18,046 nt of DNA from Lucifugimonas sp038150225 (GTDB lineage Bacteria; Chloroflexota; Dehalococcoidia; Lucifugimonadales; Lucifugimonadaceae): positions 1-18,046 of the forward strand of contig JAYQWG010000036.1 in the NCBI GenBank assembly GCA_038150225.1, written 5' to 3'. Under the pieces are notes generated by a model. The model was given only the letters and a program-made list of their open reading frames with translations, made no database searches and was not told where the DNA came from. Positions 1 to 8,129 of the stretch are shown here, in pieces; the stretch's first letter is position 1; every line of letters begins with the position of its first letter. Made by a program: the position numbers and the translations under genes.

Positions 1-147
1 TCTGACTGCTGAACACAATCCTCCAAACCTCGAATAAACTGCGCCATCGAAGATCATTTCGGTGGCGTTTTCGTTTAACGAGGTTTTTGAACAGCTATTG
101 AGCGAACGCCATTCGGCAAAAATCGAGTAGCGGAGAATTCTTAAAAG

Positions 148-1176
148 ATGCGAATTGGAATCATGGGTGCCGGTGGAATTGGAAGTGTGGTTGGCGGACT
201 GCTGTCCAAGGCAGGTCACGACATCACGCTCATTGACCAGTGGCCTGAGCACGTCGAGAAAATTCGTAAGGACGGACTGATCGTCGAGACTCGTACTGAG
301 GAACACCTCACACACCCTAAGGCTATTCACCTACACGAGCTCCAACTCGAAACCGAGCCGTTCGATGCTGCCTTCATTGCGGTCAAGTCGTACGACACGG
401 AATGGGCGACCACGATGATGTTGAACTACGTCGATCCCGACCACGGCGTATTCGTAGATTTCCAGAATGGGATTAACGATGCACGCATGGCAGAAGTTGC
501 CGGAGTTCACCGGTCATTAGCGTGCATCATCACGATTAGCGCGGCGGTATACGAGCCAGGTCGAGGACTACGAACCGATGTGAACGTACCTGGCTTCAAA
601 ATTGCAGAACACGATGGTTCCGACACAGCACGGGCTCGTGAGCTGGTCGAAGTGATGAACGCTGTTGAGGAAACTGAGTTTTCAGATGACCTCTGGGGCG
701 AACGTTGGTCGAAGTTGATGGTCAACTGCATGAACAATGCTCTGTCCGGCGTGACGGGGCTGGGCACGGCGGCTGTACGAACCGAAGATGACACTCGAAG
801 GTTGGGAATCCAGCTTGGTGCTGAAGTTGCACGGGTTGCTAAAGCCCACGGTCAAGAACTCCATTCTGTACTGGGGTTGTCACCTGAAGCAGTGATAGAC
901 GCCGCGGAGGGTCGAAACGTTGAAGATGTAGAGGCGGCACTCCTGGAAACCGCAAAGAAAGCCGGTTCGGGCGGAGTACCGTCGTTCGGTCAGGACGTTC
1001 GAAAGGGTCGCCGTACTGAGATCGACTACTTGAACGGTTACGTTTCAGACATGGGGCGAAAGGTTGGAGTGGCAACTCCGTTCAACGACAAGATCGTCGA
1101 AATAGTTCACGACCTCGGAATCGAATTCACTGGCGATTTGAAGCACATCAAGCCGATGATCGACATGCTTCCGTAA
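148..1176 (+). CDS. Ketopantoate reductase (PanE/ApbA)-family NAD(P)-dependent dehydrogenase
   Basis: The protein has 342 residues and the two-domain layout of 2-dehydropantoate 2-reductases, which reduce a 2-keto acid using NADPH. An N-terminal Rossmann fold opens with GAGGIGS at residues 7-13. Family motifs follow: VKSYDT (79-84) and QNG (106-108). The helical C-terminal domain carries WSKLMVNC, whose Lys189 matches the family catalytic lysine. The length is slightly above the usual 290-320 residues. The start is MRIGIMG, the normal family N-terminus; the Shine-Dalgarno-like GGAG lies rather far upstream. It is the first gene of a co-directional group with a Gfo/Idh/MocA dehydrogenase and a glycosidase-like gene, and no other pantothenate genes are nearby. 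A catabolic 2-keto acid or sugar-acid role is therefore at least as likely as true PanE. Family is confident; substrate is not. Confidence 0.85.
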   Translation: MRIGIMGAGGIGSVVGGLLSKAGHDITLIDQWPEHVEKIRKDGLIVETRTEEHLTHPKAIHLHELQLETEPFDAAFIAVKSYDTEWATTMMLNYVDPDHGVFVDFQNGINDARMAEVAGVHRSLACIITISAAVYEPGRGLRTDVNVPGFKIAEHDGSDTARARELVEVMNAVEETEFSDDLWGERWSKLMVNCMNNALSGVTGLGTAAVRTEDDTRRLGIQLGAEVARVAKAHGQELHSVLGLSPEAVIDAAEGRNVEDVEAALLETAKKAGSGGVPSFGQDVRKGRRTEIDYLNGYVSDMGRKVGVATPFNDKIVEIVHDLGIEFTGDLKHIKPMIDMLP

Positions 1177-1220
1177 CCATCAGTCATCCGTAAATTGTTG
1201 AAGCGCACTATCCCCCTTAC

Positions 1221-1234
1221 TTCGACAAGCTCAG
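1221..1234. repeat. REP-like TTCGACAAGCTCAG motif
   Basis: The intergenic gap between the first two genes contains TTCGACAAGCTCAG. I recognise this string from dispersed intergenic repeats in many bacterial genomes, where it often pairs with a CTGAGCTTGTCGAA copy. Only one arm is seen here, so it may be a fragment or coincidence. Confidence 0.3.
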
Positions 1235-1283
1235 CATAGGCTTAAAACTCTCCCTAAGGAACGGGGGAGATAAAGGAACGAGA

Positions 1284-2558
1284 ATGTCATTCAGGATTGC
1301 TTTGGTTGGTGCCGGCGGCATGGGACGTCGGCATGCACACGGTTACATTGAGCTTCGAAAATATTTCGACACGGTCGAAATGGCAGCGATTTGTGATCTG
1401 CACGAAGATGTAGCCACAACCGTCGCCAACGAAATCTCCGACTCAACTGGGTCACGACCGGACATCTACACGGACTTCAGCCATATGCTCGAAAAGGCTG
1501 ATCTTGACGGTGTGGCGATTGTGACGAGCACGCCAATGCACCACCGCTTCGCGATCCAGGTAATGGAAGCCGGACTTCATGTAATCACTGAAAAGCCGAT
1601 GGGTCTAACGCTCAAAGCGTGTCGGATGATGCGAGAGGCATCCCAGAAGTACGGCAAGGTCATGGCGGTCGCTGAAAACTACCGCCGTGATCCGATGAAC
1701 CGCTTGACCCGAGAACTCATTCAAACAGGTGCAATAGGAAATCCCTACTTCACGGTCGATATGCACGTTGGAAGCTCCGATGGCGCAGTAATGCACTCGA
1801 CAGTTTGGCGAGCTAAGAAAGAGCAAGCTGGCGGTATGGTGCTGGACGCAGGCGTGCACAACGCCGATATGTTGCTGTACTTGATGGGACCAGCGAATTC
1901 CGTGTTCGCGGAAACCTCAATTTTCGAGCCGAGCCGAAATTTACGACCAATGAGTGAAGTCGCTCCAACCCTGGCGGCAATGTACGACCACCGACGAGAA
2001 GACGGGTACTCGACCGGAGACGAGGTCGAACAAACAGCGGTCGATACAGCGTTTGGGGTTATTCGGTTCGAATCAGGTGCCATTGGCCAGCTTTCGATGA
2101 CCGACACATCGCACGGTCAGAACGTCGGAGTTTCAACTGTGTCTGGAAGCGCCGGGACTCTTTACCGACCCCGCAGCCGATCAGGTGAGTCTCCAATCAT
2201 TCGCCGTAACGACGGTTCCGAAATCACCGGCGATGCACTGCTTGATCTTGTGCCTGAGTTCGAGCTGGATGATGTGACTTCGAAGCTGTGGGACGGCGCT
2301 CGAAGACTCGGTTCGTACGAAATGCACTTCCGCACGATTGACTCGAAGATTCTTGCTTATGAGTACCTCGACATGGTTAACGCCGCTGAGTCTGGCGGAC
2401 AACCTGAAGTTGGCCCGAAAGAGGGCATGGATGCGCTGGCGCTTGCGTACGCGCTGATGGAGTCGGGACTGAAGGGTGCACCGGTGTCAGTTGACGATGT
2501 CGCAGAGGGTCGAACTTCAGCTTTCCAGGACGATATCGACGCCGAGATGAACATCTAA
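1284..2558 (+). CDS. Gfo/Idh/MocA-family oxidoreductase
   Basis: The protein has 424 residues. It begins with a nucleotide-binding Rossmann motif, VGAGGMGRRHAHG (8-20), and has the hallmark EKPMG at 103-107 (family consensus EKP), where the lysine takes part in substrate and cofactor binding. A later DAGVHNADML segment (about residue 190) matches the family catalytic G.H..D region. Members oxidise or reduce sugars, inositols and related polyols with NAD(P). It is somewhat longer than the usual 330-390 residues because of a C-terminal extension. AAAGGA six bases before the ATG is a good ribosome-binding site. It follows the PanE-like gene by about 107 bp and is followed after 18 bp by the glycosidase-like gene, so all three are probably co-transcribed. 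Substrate cannot be told from sequence. Confidence 0.9.
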   Translation: MSFRIALVGAGGMGRRHAHGYIELRKYFDTVEMAAICDLHEDVATTVANEISDSTGSRPDIYTDFSHMLEKADLDGVAIVTSTPMHHRFAIQVMEAGLHVITEKPMGLTLKACRMMREASQKYGKVMAVAENYRRDPMNRLTRELIQTGAIGNPYFTVDMHVGSSDGAVMHSTVWRAKKEQAGGMVLDAGVHNADMLLYLMGPANSVFAETSIFEPSRNLRPMSEVAPTLAAMYDHRREDGYSTGDEVEQTAVDTAFGVIRFESGAIGQLSMTDTSHGQNVGVSTVSGSAGTLYRPRSRSGESPIIRRNDGSEITGDALLDLVPEFELDDVTSKLWDGARRLGSYEMHFRTIDSKILAYEYLDMVNAAESGGQPEVGPKEGMDALALAYALMESGLKGAPVSVDDVAEGRTSAFQDDIDAEMNI

Positions 2559-2576
2559 GTCGCGGGTCCAATTCTC

Positions 2577-4004
2577 ATGCCTGAAAACACCAAAACACTC
2601 GCCGTCTATTGCTGGTCGCCCCACGTACAAGCTGAAGGCGTGAACGCTGTACTCGACAACTTGCAGGAAGCGGGTGTGAACACGGTTTCGACTACTTCGT
2701 ATGTTTCAGAACCAGCAGGTGTAACCGAACTAGGACCCGGAATCAGGCGAGACCCCCCGGAAGACGGTAGGCGGGGAATGGACCGTATCGTTGATCGCCC
2801 ACTATGGGGTAAGCGAGAGCAGTTTTTGCAGACCGGTCCTTCATTCGAGCACGACCGATCTTTGTACGAAAACTGCGTAGCTTGTGCCCCTCCTGAACCG
2901 AACACTCTGACATCGTCAAAAGGTCACGTTGTTTCAGATTTCATCGCCGAAGCTAAGAAGCGCGGTATGAAGGTTTACATGCAGGTCGCTCCATCGGGTC
3001 GACCGGGAACTAATCCCGACGCGCCTCGAGGTGCGCTCGATCTTGAAACGCCTCGACTTCCAAGCGGTGATTCGCCCGGCGAGCGAATAGTGAATTTTCC
3101 GCCAATAGCCAGCACCAATCTGCACAGGTTCAATACCGCCCTAGTGAAGGATGTTCTGACCGCGTATCTACAACTCGATGGAGTAATGCTGGACAGGATG
3201 GAGCAGTCGGTCTATTCGTTCGACGATGCGTTCGTCGATTTCGGACCTTACTCACACCAGTTCGCTAACGAAAATGCGTTTGATTTCGAGCGAATGAGAA
3301 GTGCTGCTCAATCTGTGATTGACGGACTACAAAATGTCACTAATGCAGATTTGCTCCCGGCGCAGCAAGCAGGTGGAGTTCCCTATGCCTTGATGGCTTC
3401 GCTGCGAGCTAATCCTGCCATGGCTGAACTCCTGGAGTTCAGGGCGGCGATAACCCGAAGTTACCTACAGAAATTCCGAAATGCTGCAGATTCAGTTCGT
3501 GATGGAGTAGAGCTGGTACCTGCGACATTCCCACCGCCAATTTCGTTACTGACGGGTGTTGATTTTGCTAAGTATGCCGAGCTTGCAGATGCAATGATGA
3601 TCAAATTCTTCACGATGTACTGGCCGCTGATTGTCACGTACTGGACTGAGTCTCTTACGCGGGTGAATCCAACGCTTGATCCGGGTTTGGTGGCACGCGC
3701 GGTCTCGAACGCGTTCGACATGGAAGACGATCCTTCAGCAAATCTCGATGACTATGTGTTCCCGGGACCGGACGACGCTCACCGCGCGGGAACTGATGCC
3801 TAGATCAGGAAGATCAAACAGGCGACCTCAGAGGCTCACGGCAAATCTGTTTTGCCGTCAGTTCACGCATACGGACCAATGGACGACGTTGAACGTCGAT
3901 GGCGAATTGGATGGGAAGCCGGTGATAGCGGTATGTGGATCAACCGCTACGGATACTTGTCAGCAGAAAAGCTTGCGCTGCTGAAACGGGTTACGCAGAG
4001 CTAG
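2577..4004 (+). pseudogene. TIM-barrel glycosidase-like protein interrupted by an in-frame TAG at 3801-3803
   Basis: The ATG opens an uninterrupted 408-codon frame ending at TAG 3801-3803. Reading on in the same frame gives 66 further sense codons to TAG 4002-4004. That tail looks like protein: HGKSVLPSVHAYGPMDD, then SGMWINRYGYLSAEKLALL. I infer an ancestral product of about 475 residues, with the internal TAG probably a CAG (Gln) that mutated. The body resembles hypothetical glycoside-hydrolase TIM barrels: an N-terminal strand and helix ending in QEAGVNTVSTTSY, then FIAEAKKRGMKVYMQVAP, and YLQLDGVMLDRMEQ, which resembles a barrel catalytic-acid strand. No signal peptide is visible. It sits 18 bp behind the Gfo/Idh/MocA gene, so it is likely the last gene of that operon. 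It may be a recent pseudogene, a functional C-truncated protein or a sequencing error. Exact family is uncertain. Confidence 0.65.
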
Positions 4005-4005
4005 C

Positions 4006-4035
4006 TAGTGCGCTCCGCATGCATGATGCGTGCTA
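4006..4035 (+). terminator. Possible hairpin just after the outer stop of the interrupted gene
   Basis: TAGTGCGC (4006-4013) can pair over eight positions, two of them G-U, with GCGTGCTA (4028-4035), with a 14-base loop. It lies immediately after the second stop at 4004, which fits 4004 being the original gene end. No T-run follows, so terminator activity is doubtful. Confidence 0.3.
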
Positions 4036-4108
4036 CTTGGAGTGGTTGAGTATGGTATTTGAAGTTTCCGAAGCCGTTCGCAGTGAAAATTGGCTCAATT
4101 CTCTCCGG

Positions 4109-4747
4109 CTAGCGTGACTCCCAAATGATGCGGAACAGGTTCTGTGACGTTTGAAGCTATCCGGGACTGATTCGCATCATCAACCGCACCAGCTGCCAGT
4201 GCGCTCGAAATCCCAGTCGAATTAGCTTCGCTGTAGGCACAATGAAATCGTGTTTCACGACCGAACTGCCGACTTCCAGTTTGCCTCTGGCTGATTTTGC
4301 AACTTTTTCTAGATCGATCAGTTTCGGCATATACTAACCTGCCATGAGATCTAACTCGCCATCTAGATCGCCAGTTTCTTCGGCAGGCATGTGGATTCAG
4401 TTGATCTTGTGAAACCCGTTGCGGTTGCTTTTTTCCCGTGCAACGTCGAGATACGAAGAAGCAAGATCGATCCCAACAATTTCTGCGTCCGGAAATCGCT
4501 TTGCGAGCGTAAAAGTAGAAATGCCGGTGCCGCAGCCGATGTCGAGAATACGGCGGAACTCCTTGCCAGAAGGCAGGATGTTGATCATCTGACGCTTCCA
4601 CCACAAATCCATACCGAGAGTCGCCATGCGGACCATACGGTCGTAACTATTGGCTGTTTCGGAGAAAAGCTCGACTAAAAGGGACTGCTCAGGATGCTCC
4701 AGCCCGTTGCGCCTATGGTTCGGCCCAGATCTAGATCTAGCCATCAC
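4109..4747 (-). pseudogene. UbiE-like SAM-dependent methyltransferase remnant
   Basis: Reading from ATG at 4747, the first 116 codons give a convincing class I methyltransferase start. They include LFSETANSYDRMVRMATLGM and a glycine-rich SAM motif, ILDIGCGTG (67-75), followed by the acidic VGID (91-94). The frame is then stopped by TGA (4397-4399). In the same frame it continues with IHMPAEETGDLDGELDLMAG, which matches the expected post-motif-I/motif II region, then TAG (4334-4336). A further 58 open codons follow to TAG (4157-4159), and 15 more to TAG (4109-4111). No frameshift is needed. The last part matches the family poorly, so the 3' boundary is uncertain and a deletion is possible. It is convergent with the interrupted glycosidase-like gene. 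I read it as a decayed menaquinone/ubiquinone-type or generic methyltransferase. Confidence 0.7.
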
Positions 4748-4795
4748 TTAACTTAACCACACGATTCAGAGGAAGCTAAACCGGAAATTGTGAAA

Positions 4796-5713
4796 TTAAT
4801 CTGGTGAAGCGGAATCGCCGAACTCAGACTTCAAACGTAATAGCTCATCTTGCGTGAGTGACCCGTTCAACGCCGCGACGTTCGCTTCGAGGTGTTCGAT
4901 ACTTGAAGTACCCGAGATCACGGTTGAAACGGCAGCCGGTTCAGCAGCGAACTTGTAACCCTTCTCAATAAGAGTGGCAGAGTCACCATTGGAAAGCCAG
5001 TCGAGCGCATTTCCGCCTGACTCCTGCCCCCATTCGTCCATGCGTTCTTGAAGCTTGGCTTCGCGGGTGAGGGTCAGACGCACCGGAGCCATGTTAAGAA
5101 TTCCGGTCGAGCTGGACTCTGCAAGTGGCAGAGCCCTTTTTGCTGCCCACTGGTTCATGATTCCGTACTTCAACATCACCGAGTCCCAAACGTCGGGATG
5201 CCGTTCCATGGCTACCGACATTCCTTCGTGTTTGGGGTCCATCGTCAGCATTTCGGTCACACCGAGGAATCGAGTTTTTCCTTCAGCCTGAAGCTTTTGC
5301 ATTACAGGTACAAATATTTCGGCTACCTGGTCGTAGTGTTCCGGAATCACTCCGTGAATTTGGAAAATGTCGACGTAGTCGGTGTTTAGCTTTTGAAGAC
5401 TGGCTTCCAATGATTCGATCGGAATATTCGGATCGGTCACTGGTCCTGAAGCCGGACGGTAAGTCCACTTGGTGGCAATCAGGTATTTATCCCGCTGATG
5501 TCCTTCAAGTGCCTTACCAAGTAGCTCCTCGGCTTTACCGTACGCAGCAGCTGTGTCGAATAGATTTATACCGAGATCAAGCGCTCGCGAGATGAGGGCC
5601 TTTCGACCCTCATCGTCTACTCCTGTTTTTTGTCCGAACTGTGATGGTCCCCCAGTGCCGTAACTCAGGAGTGAGACATCGACACCGGTATTTCCTAATT
5701 TTCTGTATTCCAA
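4796..5713 (-). CDS. Aldo/keto reductase
   Basis: The protein has 305 residues and is a typical (beta/alpha)8 aldo/keto reductase using NAD(P)H. The catalytic tetrad is visible: Asp53 and Tyr58 in FDTAAAYG, Lys82 in ATKW, and His120 in FQIHG. The canonical N-terminus EYRKLGNTGVDVS is encoded directly after a TTG at 5711-5713. No ATG exists until far inside the protein, so TTG must be the start. It begins only 6 bp after the alcohol dehydrogenase stop (5720-5722) on the same strand, so the two are almost certainly co-transcribed and perhaps translationally coupled, because no clear Shine-Dalgarno precedes the TTG. It resembles the L-fucose/D-threo-aldose dehydrogenase-like branch in its length and N-terminus. 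Together the pair may interconvert an aldehyde or sugar with its alcohol or lactone. Substrate is unknown. Confidence 0.9.
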   Translation of the reverse strand: MEYRKLGNTGVDVSLLSYGTGGPSQFGQKTGVDDEGRKALISRALDLGINLFDTAAAYGKAEELLGKALEGHQRDKYLIATKWTYRPASGPVTDPNIPIESLEASLQKLNTDYVDIFQIHGVIPEHYDQVAEIFVPVMQKLQAEGKTRFLGVTEMLTMDPKHEGMSVAMERHPDVWDSVMLKYGIMNQWAAKRALPLAESSSTGILNMAPVRLTLTREAKLQERMDEWGQESGGNALDWLSNGDSATLIEKGYKFAAEPAAVSTVISGTSSIEHLEANVAALNGSLTQDELLRLKSEFGDSASPD

Positions 5714-5719
5714 CTTTGA

Positions 5720-6769
5720 TTAGTACTCGAGAATTGCGCGACCGAGGATCTTTCCGTTTTGCAGGTCGTCGCAAGCTTCGTTGATTTGGTCGAGGCTGTA
5801 GCTCTTGGTTACGAGCTTATCGAGCGGGAACTTGCCTTCCTTGTGGAGTCGCAAGTACATGTTGAAATCCTTGTCAGGATAGGTAGCTCCGAGCGAACCT
5901 CTGTAAATTCGCTGGTGGAACATGAAGTGTCCCGGCCAAATGGTCATTTCAGGTCCAGGCATTCCAATTAGAACGGCAGTTCCACCAATGTTGTCGGCAC
6001 CTGAACCACCACTTCGTGTGACCGGCAATATTTGCTCGTTCGTAATGCGAAGACCAATTGCGTCAAATGCGTAGTCAACACCGCCGTCGGTCATTTCGAT
6101 GATCGTTTCTATTGGGTCGACTTTTGAAGCGTTGACTGTGTGTGTAGCGCCGAACTGCTTCGCAAATTCGAGTTTGGAGTCGTCGAGGTCTACAGCAATT
6201 ACCGGGTATGCCTCCAAGATAGAAGCCATCTGGATGGCAGACATTCCGACTCCGCCAACTCCGAACACGGCAACTGATTCTTGCGGTCGGACTTTGGCTG
6301 AGTGAAGAACCGCTCCTGCACCAGTGAGTACTGCACAACCGACGATAGAAGAAAGATCTTTCGGAGAGTCATCGGGAACTTTGACGGCGTAACCACCCCA
6401 GACAATTACGTCCTCACCCCATGTGTACGTTGGGCCCTCGAGCGGCTCTTCCTGCCAGGTTGCGCCTCCTGCTGGTGGCTTCCAACGACCTTTCACTGGC
6501 TCCCGTGGGACCCAGGTCACAATCGCTGCGTCGCCTTCCTGAAGATGAGTAACGTCTTCTCCAACCTGGGTGACGACACCGAATCCCTCGTGCCCAAGAA
6601 GGCTCGGGGTTGGAGTGTCTGGATTGTGCATCTGGTGAAGCTGCGAGTGACATACACCTGACGAGTAGAGTTTCACAACGACCTGGTCGTCTTTTGGATC
6701 TGGAATATTGATCTCATCGACCACGAGCTCTTTGCCGTGACCAACGTGAATGGCTGCTCTACTCTTCAT
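5720..6769 (-). CDS. Zinc-type alcohol dehydrogenase (MDR superfamily)
   Basis: The protein has 349 residues and is a medium-chain dehydrogenase. Catalytic zinc ligands are Cys40 (SGVCHSQLH), His60-Glu61 (GHEGFG) and Cys145 (VGCAVLTGAG). The NAD(H) fold starts at VFGVGGVG (168-175), and an acidic residue ends the second strand (VIAVDLDDSK), favouring NAD. The region around residues 85-125, where class I and III enzymes bind structural zinc with four cysteines, has none and is instead rich in Trp and Pro. The protein ends LGRAILEY. It is the first gene of a two-gene unit with the aldo/keto reductase. It resembles class III or NDMA-dependent-like alcohol dehydrogenases in its overall pattern. 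A role in oxidising short-chain or methylated alcohols or sugar alcohols is inferred only. Confidence 0.9.
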   Translation of the reverse strand: MKSRAAIHVGHGKELVVDEINIPDPKDDQVVVKLYSSGVCHSQLHQMHNPDTPTPSLLGHEGFGVVTQVGEDVTHLQEGDAAIVTWVPREPVKGRWKPPAGGATWQEEPLEGPTYTWGEDVIVWGGYAVKVPDDSPKDLSSIVGCAVLTGAGAVLHSAKVRPQESVAVFGVGGVGMSAIQMASILEAYPVIAVDLDDSKLEFAKQFGATHTVNASKVDPIETIIEMTDGGVDYAFDAIGLRITNEQILPVTRSGGSGADNIGGTAVLIGMPGPEMTIWPGHFMFHQRIYRGSLGATYPDKDFNMYLRLHKEGKFPLDKLVTKSYSLDQINEACDDLQNGKILGRAILEY

Positions 6770-6882
6770 CTCTGCCAGTACCTCTAGCTTGCGTGTTTGC
6801 GGTGAGTTTCGTTGCGATTAAAGCACCCGAAACCGAACTGGAGCGCAGTTTAGCAGGGAGATGAGCGGGGTTGTGGTGTTGA

Positions 6883-8019
6883 TTATCCGCCGAGCAGGTC
6901 GGTCAGGCTGATTCCACAGGTAGTGAGTGCGCCCAGCATGCTGAAATCAGTTGCGACAGTTCCGTCGATGATTCCCTGCATCGTCTCTTCACCGAGTTCA
7001 GCTACCAGGCATTCCAGTTGCTCTGGAGTGAACGGCAATTTTTCCGGTTCCGGAGTAACGAGGGCGGAAGTTGATGGTGTTGGTGTTGCGGCCGGGACTG
7101 GCGTTGGCAACCCTAAACCGCCCGAATCCTGTATTAGATCGTTCAAGTCAATTCCACAGGTTCCGAACGCACCGAGCAGTGAAAGGAAATCAGCTGGATC
7201 TACGTCCTGTGTACCGGTCCCAGTAGTCACCCCGAGTAGTTCCTCAAAGTCGATTTCACCGAGGAGACAAGTGATCTGTTCGGTGGTCAACCCGGTTTCT
7301 GCGAGCATTTCATCGGTGATGACACCACACTCAATGAAATTAGGGAATAGGTCGGCGATCATTGCGAAGTCTGCAAACTCACCAGAGCCGGCTTCGATAA
7401 TTATTCCGAGCTGAGTTGGCGGAATGCTGTCAATTGCACACTCCATGGCGTCGATTCCGCCAGCTTCTGAGAATCCGTATTCATATGCACTCGATTCAAG
7501 CGCAGCGCGTTCCTCGGAATCCAGGCAGAAGATTCCCTGGAACAGGGCGAACAGCTCAGTTGGCTCGGGACTGTTGGAGAACGCGAGTTCTGCCGTTATG
7601 AGCGCAGTCTTTTCGTACGCACAAGCGACCGTCGCATCGGAAAGTCCACCAGCCATGAAGGCGAGTTGAGACAGAATTACCGTTTGGGCAGTTTCGTCAC
7701 TCACACAGGTGATAACTTCTTCAATTTGTGAGTCAGTGAGTGCCGCGGAAAACTTGTCGCCTTTGATCAGGTGCTCAAACGAGGTTTCACCAACTGCGTC
7801 AACGGCGCATTTCACTTCGGATTCTGGCAAAGAACTGATGAACAACGCAGTTTGGGTTACTGGATCGACGTTGATCAACGGCACCGGTGTTGGAGTTTGT
7901 GTGGCAGTAGGTGTCGGAGTTGGCGTGGGTGTAGAAGGCTCGGATGAGCTACAGGCAGCCAGAGCCACAGCGGCAAAGACCGTGAGTAAGAGAAAGGTGA
8001 TTACTTTTTTCTGTCGCAC
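6883..8019 (-). CDS. Lipoprotein with Thr-Pro stalk and five cysteine-pair repeats
   Basis: The protein has 378 residues starting at GTG (8017-8019). Its signal is a lipoprotein one: basic MRQKK, a hydrophobic stretch, then the lipobox LAAC with lipidated Cys23. A Ser/Thr-Pro stalk (TPTPTPTPTATQTPTPVP) runs to about residue 47, as in surface proteins displayed away from the membrane. The rest is acidic and helical with exactly ten more cysteines at 71/105, 133/165, 194/231, 251/288 and 337/368. That gives five pairs with 30-36 residues between partners. The last two units share DF..LGA..TCGI.L.DL and T.EQ..CL. I do not know this family. The layout suggests five tandem disulfide-stabilised helical hairpins outside the cell. 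It stands alone between the dehydrogenase operon and cinA, with an inverted repeat upstream. Function unknown. Confidence 0.85.
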   Translation of the reverse strand: MRQKKVITFLLLTVFAAVALAACSSSEPSTPTPTPTPTATQTPTPVPLINVDPVTQTALFISSLPESEVKCAVDAVGETSFEHLIKGDKFSAALTDSQIEEVITCVSDETAQTVILSQLAFMAGGLSDATVACAYEKTALITAELAFSNSPEPTELFALFQGIFCLDSEERAALESSAYEYGFSEAGGIDAMECAIDSIPPTQLGIIIEAGSGEFADFAMIADLFPNFIECGVITDEMLAETGLTTEQITCLLGEIDFEELLGVTTGTGTQDVDPADFLSLLGAFGTCGIDLNDLIQDSGGLGLPTPVPAATPTPSTSALVTPEPEKLPFTPEQLECLVAELGEETMQGIIDGTVATDFSMLGALTTCGISLTDLLGG

Positions 8020-8053
8020 TTATCCAGGCCCGGATTCAGATGCCGTGTCGATT

Positions 8054-8070
8054 CACTAATTCTATTAGTG
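8054..8070 (-). promoter_or_regulatory. Inverted repeat overlapping a possible -10 of the lipoprotein gene
   Basis: CACTAAT-TCT-ATTAGTG is a perfect 7-bp inverted repeat with a 3-base centre, 35 bp before the lipoprotein GTG. On the minus strand it contains TAGAAT, a 5/6 match to a -10 box, but no good -35 is seen. It may be an operator for the lipoprotein gene, or a short hairpin downstream of cinA; there is no T-run. Confidence 0.4.
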
Positions 8071-8129
8071 GAGGGCTAGGAAAATATTTAGGACTTTCTT
8101 ACGGTTTGCTGAGAGTTTCCAACGTAAAC

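Noticed and set aside
3804..4004. Pyrrolysine or other amber recoding at TAG 3801
   Set aside because: TAG ends several intact genes here, the protein family is not a methylamine methyltransferase, and no Pyl genes are visible; a nonsense mutation is simpler.
4095..4604. 169-codon minus-strand frame over the methyltransferase remnant
   Set aside because: Its translation is rich in Arg/Ser/Cys/His and lacks motifs; the overlapping frame carries the SAM-binding motifs.
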